Shown here piece by piece: positions 51,500 to 55,819 of a stretch of 55,819 bases of DNA. Numbering within the stretch: position 1 is the first letter of the stretch; the number at the start of each line of letters is the position of its first letter. The DNA is taken from assembly GCA_001412355.1 (NCBI GenBank), contig LKUD01000028.1, forward strand, positions 1 through 55,819, read 5' to 3'. The position numbers and the translations under genes are program-made. The stretch is from Methanoculleus sp. SDB (lineage in GTDB: Archaea; Halobacteriota; Methanomicrobia; Methanomicrobiales; Methanomicrobiaceae). The notes under the pieces are model-generated. The model was not told the origin of the DNA. It did not search any database and saw only the letters and a program-made list of their open reading frames with translations.

Positions 51500-52273
51500 T
51501 CAGGGTTCGCGGCCGTACACGAGCGCCCCCTCTACGGGACAGACCTCCATGCAGCGGCCGCACAGGTAGCACTCCGCACGGCTGTTGCCTTCTGCCGCGA
51601 CATTGACGGGGCAGGCCCGCTCGCACTTCCCGCACCGGATGCAGGCATCCGTCCGCCGGATCTTCCACCGGCTCCGTGCGGCGGCGAGGGCCAGCAACAG
51701 ACCGTACGGGCAGACGAACCGGCAAAACGGCCGGTACACGGTGGCCGAAAGCAGGACGATCGCGAGGAAGATGACGAAGCCCGCGCCCGTCGGGGTGAGA
51801 TAGAAGAAATCCTTCATTCCGAGGGCGACGAGGATGTTTGCGGAGAACCCCACGCCGGTTATGAGGATGACGATGAAGGCCCCGAAGCGGACGACCATCG
51901 ACTGCGGTGTGAGAGTCCGGCCGTTTTGGGGGAGGGGGATCAGGTACATCAGCTCCTGCACGGCCCCGACCGGGCAGATATGTCCGCAGATGATCCGCCC
52001 GCAGAGCAGGGTGATGATGATGAAGAAAAGCAGTCCGCCAGCCGCTGCGGGCAGCGGAACGCCGAGCGCTCCGGTATTCCGGAGGATAAGGAGCTGCAGC
52101 ATATAAGGGAAAACGGGTGAGAAGATCAGAAATCCGAGTGCGGCGGAGACGAGAAGAAAACTTGCGGCACGACGCCGGGAGAATCGTCCGGAATACCAGA
52201 GGGAGGCGAGGACGACAACGGCAAGCAGAGCATAGACGATACCGATTGCCTTCGGGGCGGATTCGATGACCAT
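51500..52273 (-). CDS. NapH/MauN-like membrane polyferredoxin
   Basis: The 257-residue protein has five membrane helices, with CGRIICGHICPVGAVQELMYLIPLP and VYRPFCRFVCPYGLL (the CxxxCP motifs of NapH-type proteins), and two C-terminal [4Fe-4S] motifs, CIRCGKCERACP and CYLCGRCMEVCP. Such proteins move electrons between a quinone-like or membrane donor and periplasmic or cytoplasmic acceptors. The donor in this methanogen is unknown. The start ATG 52273 (MVIESAPKAIG) is preferred; an open frame to 52879 is antisense and frame-shadow. A cupin remnant ends 5 bp upstream. Confidence 0.9.
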   Translation of the reverse strand: MVIESAPKAIGIVYALLAVVVLASLWYSGRFSRRRAASFLLVSAALGFLIFSPVFPYMLQLLILRNTGALGVPLPAAAGGLLFFIIITLLCGRIICGHICPVGAVQELMYLIPLPQNGRTLTPQSMVVRFGAFIVILITGVGFSANILVALGMKDFFYLTPTGAGFVIFLAIVLLSATVYRPFCRFVCPYGLLLALAAARSRWKIRRTDACIRCGKCERACPVNVAAEGNSRAECYLCGRCMEVCPVEGALVYGREP

Positions 52274-52278
52274 GGTAA

Positions 52279-52443
52279 TCACAGCGGTTTTATCTCGCGT
52301 GTCGGCAGCGGCACCGTGACGACGAATAACCGGAATGGGGTGTCGCTCCCGTTCATCCAGCGGTGCGGGATCTTCCCGGGGCTCTTGACAGACTGGTCGG
52401 GCCCGACTCTCTCCGGGACAGCAGTCCTCTCGGTCAGTTTCAT
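52279..52443 (-). pseudogene. cupin-domain remnant (54 residues)
   Basis: This short frame reads MKLTERTAVPERVGPDQSV, then SPGKIPHRWMNGSDTPFRLFVVTVPLPTREIKPL. The PxxxPHRWxNxxxxPFRxLVVxxPxP pattern is the C-terminal half of a small cupin. The metal-binding N-terminal barrel half (the H-x-H motif) is missing, and a stop codon lies upstream in frame. I infer a 5'-truncated or internally deleted cupin gene. A short but functional protein cannot be ruled out. It ends 5 bp before the ferredoxin start. Confidence 0.55.
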
Positions 52444-52541
52444 AAGGAGTGCTTCGATTCCGGAACCGGAAAAGTTTTTCCCCTATTGTCCGGACGGGGA
52501 TCCCGCCACAACAGTCTTTAAGCCTCTCTTCACATGGTTGA

Positions 52542-53414
52542 ATGAACAAAGGTGCGCTCATGGATCGGACCGATGCTGGAGTTATGGAACGCCTTCTTTC
52601 CCTGCAGGAAAATGAAATAACCGCATTTACACGCACCTTGCGGCATCCAGCAGCAACCCGCACAACCGGCAGGTGCTCGAGGCGATAGCAGCGAAAGAGC
52701 AGCGGCATGCGGCAGTCTGGCAGGGACATCCGCCCCGACCGCGTTAAAGTGCTGCTGTATTCCCTGATTGCCCGCCTGTTCGGGCTGACTTTTGCCCTGA
52801 AACTGATGGAAAACGGGGAAAAAAGAGCGCAGCGACTGTATACCGATTTGGAATCTGTCATTCCCGAAACACGAAGCATCCGGGAGGATGAGGAGGCCCA
52901 CGAACGCTCCCTTCTTGATCTCCTTGACGAAGACCGCCTGCGCTATGCCGGTTCAGTGGTGCTTGACCTGAACGACGCACGGGTGGAACTGACCGGCACG
53001 CTTGCGGCCCTCTCCTTTGCGCTCCAGAACACCCGGATCATTGCCGTTGCAGGGCTTATTACGGGAGTGGCAGCCTCTTTTTCGATGGCTGCATCGGCGT
53101 ATCTCTCCGAGAAGGCGGATGAAGGATCGCGTGACCCCCTTCGGGCTTCATTTTACACGGGGAGCGCGTATGTGCTGACCGTGATCCTGCTGGTGCTTCC
53201 GTTTCTGCTCGTGCAATCGTATGTTCTGGCGCTGCTGATGACGGTTGCCATCGCGCTCGGCATCATCACGGTCTTTACCTTTTACCTTTCCGTCTCCAAA
53301 GACCTCAGTTTCACAAAACGATTCGTGGAAATGGCCGCGATCAGCATAAGTTTCGCCGCACTCTCCTTTGCCGTCGGGCTCTTGATACGCTCCGTAGTCG
53401 GCATTCACCTGTAA
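52542..53414 (+). pseudogene. rubrerythrin-VIT1/CCC1 fusion gene broken by two frameshifts
   Basis: Three pieces in two frames add up to one protein. From ATG 52542 the first frame reads MNKGALMDRTDAGVMERLLSLQENEIT, then the code moves to another frame (RIYTHLAASSSNPHNRQVLEAIAAKEQRHAAVWQG, ~52622-52726). It returns to the first frame with RDIRPDRVKVLLYSLIARLFGLTFAL..., which runs to 53414 and carries about five helices of a VIT1/CCC1 domain. The N-terminal part is ferritin-like (E-x-x-H ligands). Without the two indels (near 52620 and 52722) the protein would be ~290 residues. It would carry iron or manganese across the membrane. A sequencing or assembly error is an alternative. The downstream frame could still be translated alone from ATG 52707 (235 residues). 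Confidence 0.75.
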
Positions 53415-53502
53415 CAGATCCGATACGTTGAATTTCCCGGCGAAAGGATAAACATTTGAAAGACTGAAGTTTCTCTCTATTCCGTATTCAATTTCATTAA
53501 AA

Positions 53503-53587
53503 CGCCGAGAGGGAGATTTGAACTCCCGTGGTGCCAAGCACCAGAGGCTTTCGAGGCCCCCGCCTTCCCGGGCTAGACTATCTCGGC
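53503..53587 (-). tRNA. tRNA-Ser (CGA)
   Basis: The minus strand gives an 85-nt tRNA with acceptor GCCGAGA/TCTCGGC and discriminator G, a long variable arm (CTGGTGCTTGGCACCA), T arm GGGAG-TTCAAAT-CTCCC and an anticodon loop CTCGAAA (anticodon CGA). The long variable arm confirms class II tRNA-Ser. No CCA is encoded. AT-rich CCTTTTTCAC and CATTAATCC stretches just upstream may hold its promoter. Confidence 0.93.
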
Positions 53588-53636
53588 ACGTGAAAAAGGT
53601 GCGGATTAATGTTGCCCTTCCGGTGGTATAATAGTA

Positions 53637-53726
53637 ACGAAGTGTCCACCACTGTTTGTGGTCCCCATACGATGAGGGCGGGCAAATCGTTCAATAGTCT
53701 TAGTAACGATCGTGTCGTCACTTCGT
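53637..53726 (+). ncRNA. possible structured RNA or leader element
   Basis: ACGAAGTG (53637-53644) pairs with CACTTCGT (53719-53726) to close a ~90-nt domain. Inside it are ACCAC/GTGGT (53648-53652 with 53658-53662, loop 5) and ATCGTT/AACGAT (53686-53691 with 53705-53710). The stem ends ~28 nt before the ATG of the DUF523/DUF1722 gene, with GGGAGAGG between. It fits a 5'-leader regulatory RNA or a small RNA. I do not recognise any known riboswitch class. Confidence 0.4.
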
Positions 53727-53754
53727 CTCGTTAAGAAACAGGGAGAGGAAAGCC

Positions 53755-54738
53755 ATGGCGAGGAAATTTGTTACCCCGACTGCGGTGGTGAGCAGGTGTA
53801 TCGAATTCGATCACTGTCGCTGTAACGGCGACATGATCAGGAGCCATATCGTGGACCGGCTGAAGGAGTTCGTCGACTTCATCCCGGTCTGCCCGGAGGT
53901 GGAGATAGGGCTCGGCGTGCCGCGTGATCCCATTCGCATTGTCCGGAAAGGCGGGGCACAGTACCTTGTGCAGCCTGCAACCGGACGGGACGTTTCGGAC
54001 GAGATGGCCCGTTTTGCCGAGTCGTTCCTCGACACGCTTCCCCATATCGACGGATTCATCCTCAAGAACAAGTCTCCCTCCTGCGGGATGAAAGAGGTAA
54101 GGGTCTATGCGGAAACGGACAAGGGGGCCAGCATCGGCAAAACGGACGGGTTCTTTGCCCGTTCTGTGCTCAAGAGGTTCCCCGGAATGCCCGTCGAGGA
54201 CGAAGGCAGGCTCCGGAACATGCGTATCCGGGATCATTTCCTCACGAGGCTCTACACCTTTTCGGAGTTCCGGACGGTGCGGGCATCGGGGAGCGTGGGT
54301 GCCCTTGTCAGGTTTCATTCGGAGAACAAACTGCTGCTCCTGGCACATAATCAGAGACAGGAACGGGAGATGGGCAGAACGGTCGCAAATCACGACGGGC
54401 TCGCACCCGCTCTGCTAATGGAGCGCTACGGAGAGCAGCTCGCCCGTGCACTCGCCACGGCACCGCGGTACACCGCAAACGTCAATGCGCTGCTCCATGC
54501 CGGCGGCCATTTCCGGGACCGGCTGACCCGCGAGGAGAAAGCATTCTTCCTTGACGCGGTGGAGAAATACCGGGAAGGGAGGATCTCCATCTGTGCACCG
54601 AAAAACATCCTCAAATCATGGATCGTGAGGTTCGGCGAAGATCGCCTCGATCACCAGACATTCTTCGCCACCTACCCGGACCGGCTGATGGAGCTCGATC
54701 CCGCGGATCTGGACCGCGGCCGCGATCTCTGGACCTGA
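53755..54738 (+). CDS. DUF523 + DUF1722 (TudS/YbgA-like) protein
   Basis: The 327-residue protein has an N-terminal DUF523 half (residues ~1-155: SRCIEFDHCRCNGDMI, VCPEVEIGLGVPRDPIRIVR, ILKNKSPSCGMKEV), whose three cysteines could hold a [4Fe-4S] cluster as in thiouracil desulfurase TudS. The C-terminal DUF1722 half (~200-325) has LLLAHNQRQEREMGRTVANHD and IVRFGEDRLDHQTFFATYPDRLMEL. The fused form is common, but its substrate is not established. GGGAGAGG precedes the ATG. It has no operon partner; about 290 bp follow without a gene. Confidence 0.9.
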   Translation: MARKFVTPTAVVSRCIEFDHCRCNGDMIRSHIVDRLKEFVDFIPVCPEVEIGLGVPRDPIRIVRKGGAQYLVQPATGRDVSDEMARFAESFLDTLPHIDGFILKNKSPSCGMKEVRVYAETDKGASIGKTDGFFARSVLKRFPGMPVEDEGRLRNMRIRDHFLTRLYTFSEFRTVRASGSVGALVRFHSENKLLLLAHNQRQEREMGRTVANHDGLAPALLMERYGEQLARALATAPRYTANVNALLHAGGHFRDRLTREEKAFFLDAVEKYREGRISICAPKNILKSWIVRFGEDRLDHQTFFATYPDRLMELDPADLDRGRDLWT

Positions 54739-55030
54739 GGACGCCCTGCCAATAACCCGTATCCACATGGGCAGACCCGGATCACCGTACCTGAAAGGCC
54801 GGTTTCAGGTTTCAATCCGGTCTTTGCCTGCCATGTGACGTCATACGTGTTCGTGCCGAACCGGTTTCCGATGCGGTATGCGGTAATCGGGTATTGCCCG
54901 TTCGGTTAAAGCTTTGGGAGTGGGTAAAAGGAAAATCAGGCTGGAAGGGAGATTAAAGAGCAAAATGCCATCTTTGAACTGGGCGGGTCGAGGGACGCCG
55001 TTAGGGCCAGCTCTGAAAAATGTCTGAAAA

Positions 55031-55819
55031 TTAGTGTTTCTGCCGTTCCAGCAGAACAACTCCTGCAAGGCCTAAAATCAGCATAAAAGGTACAAAAAGA
55101 GTTGGAAATTCAGGGACTACCGGTGGTTCAGGGGTAGAGGGTGGTGGTGCAGACGTCGTTACGGTAATTATGACACACTCGGTTGCAGACCCTCCATCAT
55201 CATCAGTTATCGTCAGTTTCACCTCGCAATCTCCCTCTCTCGTATAGACATGACAACCTGAGACAGTCCCGGTTCCTTCATCAACGATGCCGGTCATATC
55301 TCCTCCCGCCAGGTCACCCCAGTCCCACGAGGCTTCGTGAGTATCAAAGCCGGGATCTGAGAATAGTGCCGAAGCCAAAACAGTTGTATCAACAGATACC
55401 GACCCGGGAACTGACACTGAAATAATAACAGGTGCAACATTTGAGACGGTAACTGATGATGTTGCAGTAGCAGCCTGACCGTCAGGGTTGGTGACTATCA
55501 GGGTGATCCGATATTCGCCATTGTCCTTATACATGTGATCAACGAGTATACCGGAATCTGTTCCTCCGTCGCCAAAGTCCCATTCATATCTGGTATCAGA
55601 TAGTGTGTTGGAGGAACCAGATGCATCGAAGCTGATATCGGATCCTTCACAACAGGAATTTTCGGCTTTTATGGAGGCAACCGGCGAAGGTGCAGCTCCC
55701 TTCATCGCAAAGCTGTGAGAATAGCCTGCAGAAATCTGTGTAAAATCCGTTCCTGCCGGGACATCGCTGCACTGGCCATATTCATCCCATCCCCATGCAA
55801 CAAGAGAACCGTCTTCCTT
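55031..55819 (-). CDS. RCC1/PKD surface protein with PEF-CTERM-like anchor (N-terminus outside window)
   Basis: The frame is open at the right edge. The visible 262 residues start inside an RCC1-type repeat (KEDGSLVAWGWDEYGQCS...ISAGYSHSF). They continue with a PKD domain (~45-130: DASGSSNTLSDTRYEWDFGDGGTDSG), a second PKD-like segment with SWDWGDLAGGDM, and a Pro/Ser linker. The end is VPEFPTLFVPFMLILGLAGVVLLERQKH, a PEF-CTERM-like sorting signal that would be cut by an archaeosortase and leave the protein in the cell surface. It is a secreted binding or S-layer-associated protein of unknown ligand. Confidence 0.9.
   Translation of the reverse strand, partial: KEDGSLVAWGWDEYGQCSDVPAGTDFTQISAGYSHSFAMKGAAPSPVASIKAENSCCEGSDISFDASGSSNTLSDTRYEWDFGDGGTDSGILVDHMYKDNGEYRITLIVTNPDGQAATATSSVTVSNVAPVIISVSVPGSVSVDTTVLASALFSDPGFDTHEASWDWGDLAGGDMTGIVDEGTGTVSGCHVYTREGDCEVKLTITDDDGGSATECVIITVTTSAPPPSTPEPPVVPEFPTLFVPFMLILGLAGVVLLERQKH

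Noticed and set aside
51500-52879. 459-residue version of the NapH-like protein
   Set aside because: The first ~200 residues cover the cupin remnant and the rubrerythrin-VIT gene in other frames and are Cys/Arg-rich noise; the membrane protein starts at 52273.
53661-53709. C/D-box small RNA within the leader region
   Set aside because: A CGATGA resembling box C is present but no CTGA box D follows at a proper distance, so the fold is reported only as a generic structured RNA.
54841-55068. 75-residue frame between the DUF1722 gene and the surface protein
   Set aside because: No domain, overlaps the end of the PKD gene and has unusual composition; the ~290-bp gap looks non-coding.
1-55819. 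CRISPR arrays, insertion sequences, integrases and attachment sites
   Set aside because: I read for regularly spaced repeats, transposase motifs and tRNA-flanking integrases and saw none; both tRNA genes lack adjacent recombinases.

Overview
The window reads as chromosomal DNA of a methanogenic archaeon of the order Methanomicrobiales (Methanoculleus/Methanofollis/Methanogenium relatives). The evidence is archaeal: TATA-box promoters, SepF, an LSm protein next to ribosomal protein L37e, an archaeal initiator tRNA, TfrA/TfrB thiol:fumarate reductase, several Isf-type iron-sulfur flavoproteins, many PAS-domain sensors, and a PEF-CTERM-like surface protein. Base composition is moderately GC-rich and even throughout. 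I see no insertion sequence, CRISPR array, integrase or phage gene.

Layout. 1-6.1 kb: the end of an ABC-type permease, a methyltransferase, a GerW/DUF2953/mini-GerW operon, a TrpB2-type tryptophan synthase beta chain, an ATP-NAD kinase-like protein and an HTH regulator. 6.3-10.8 kb: an ADP-ribosylglycohydrolase and the arginine operon argC-CBS-argJ-argB. 10.8-15.2 kb: two tandem paralogous membrane PAS/GAF proteins. 15.2-25.6 kb: chorismate mutase, an M50 protease, then a redox and oxygen-defence region (two Isf flavoproteins, peroxiredoxin, AhpD-like protein, a 41-residue desulforedoxin missed by length cut-offs, a zinc ribbon, an Isf variant, RadC, rubrerythrin, a glutaredoxin-thioredoxin reductase fusion, a membrane Ser/Thr kinase with a winged-helix FHA partner, a flavin reductase). 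25.7-36.7 kb: a HEAT lipoprotein, TfrBA, aspartate kinase, purM, the SepF/ZPR1/PUA group, LSm-L37e-purF, tRNA-Met, thioredoxin, PCD. 36.7-55.8 kb: accessory genes including a GATE membrane protein, a decayed GNAT gene, a DrrAB-like ABC transporter, SRAP, two sensor kinases, a divergent peptide-deformylase-like protein with DUF1805, an LCMT-like methyltransferase, a NapH-like ferredoxin, a cupin remnant and a frameshifted rubrerythrin-VIT gene, tRNA-Ser, a possible structured RNA upstream of a DUF523/DUF1722 protein, and the end of an RCC1/PKD surface protein running off the right edge.

How the parts relate. The arginine operon, trpB2, aroQ, lysC, purM and purF are anabolic housekeeping genes. 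The 16-25.6 kb block would move electrons and detoxify oxygen and peroxide in a strict anaerobe. Signalling is heavily represented: four PAS proteins, of which two lack a catalytic domain and three lack a recognisable phospho-acceptor histidine, plus a eukaryotic-type kinase paired with a DNA-binding FHA protein. The best candidates for undescribed biology are the kinase/wHTH-FHA pair, the truncated PAS proteins with their shared membrane domain, the deformylase-like protein, the start codon buried in a hairpin at 42.3 kb, and the RNA fold at 53.6-53.7 kb.
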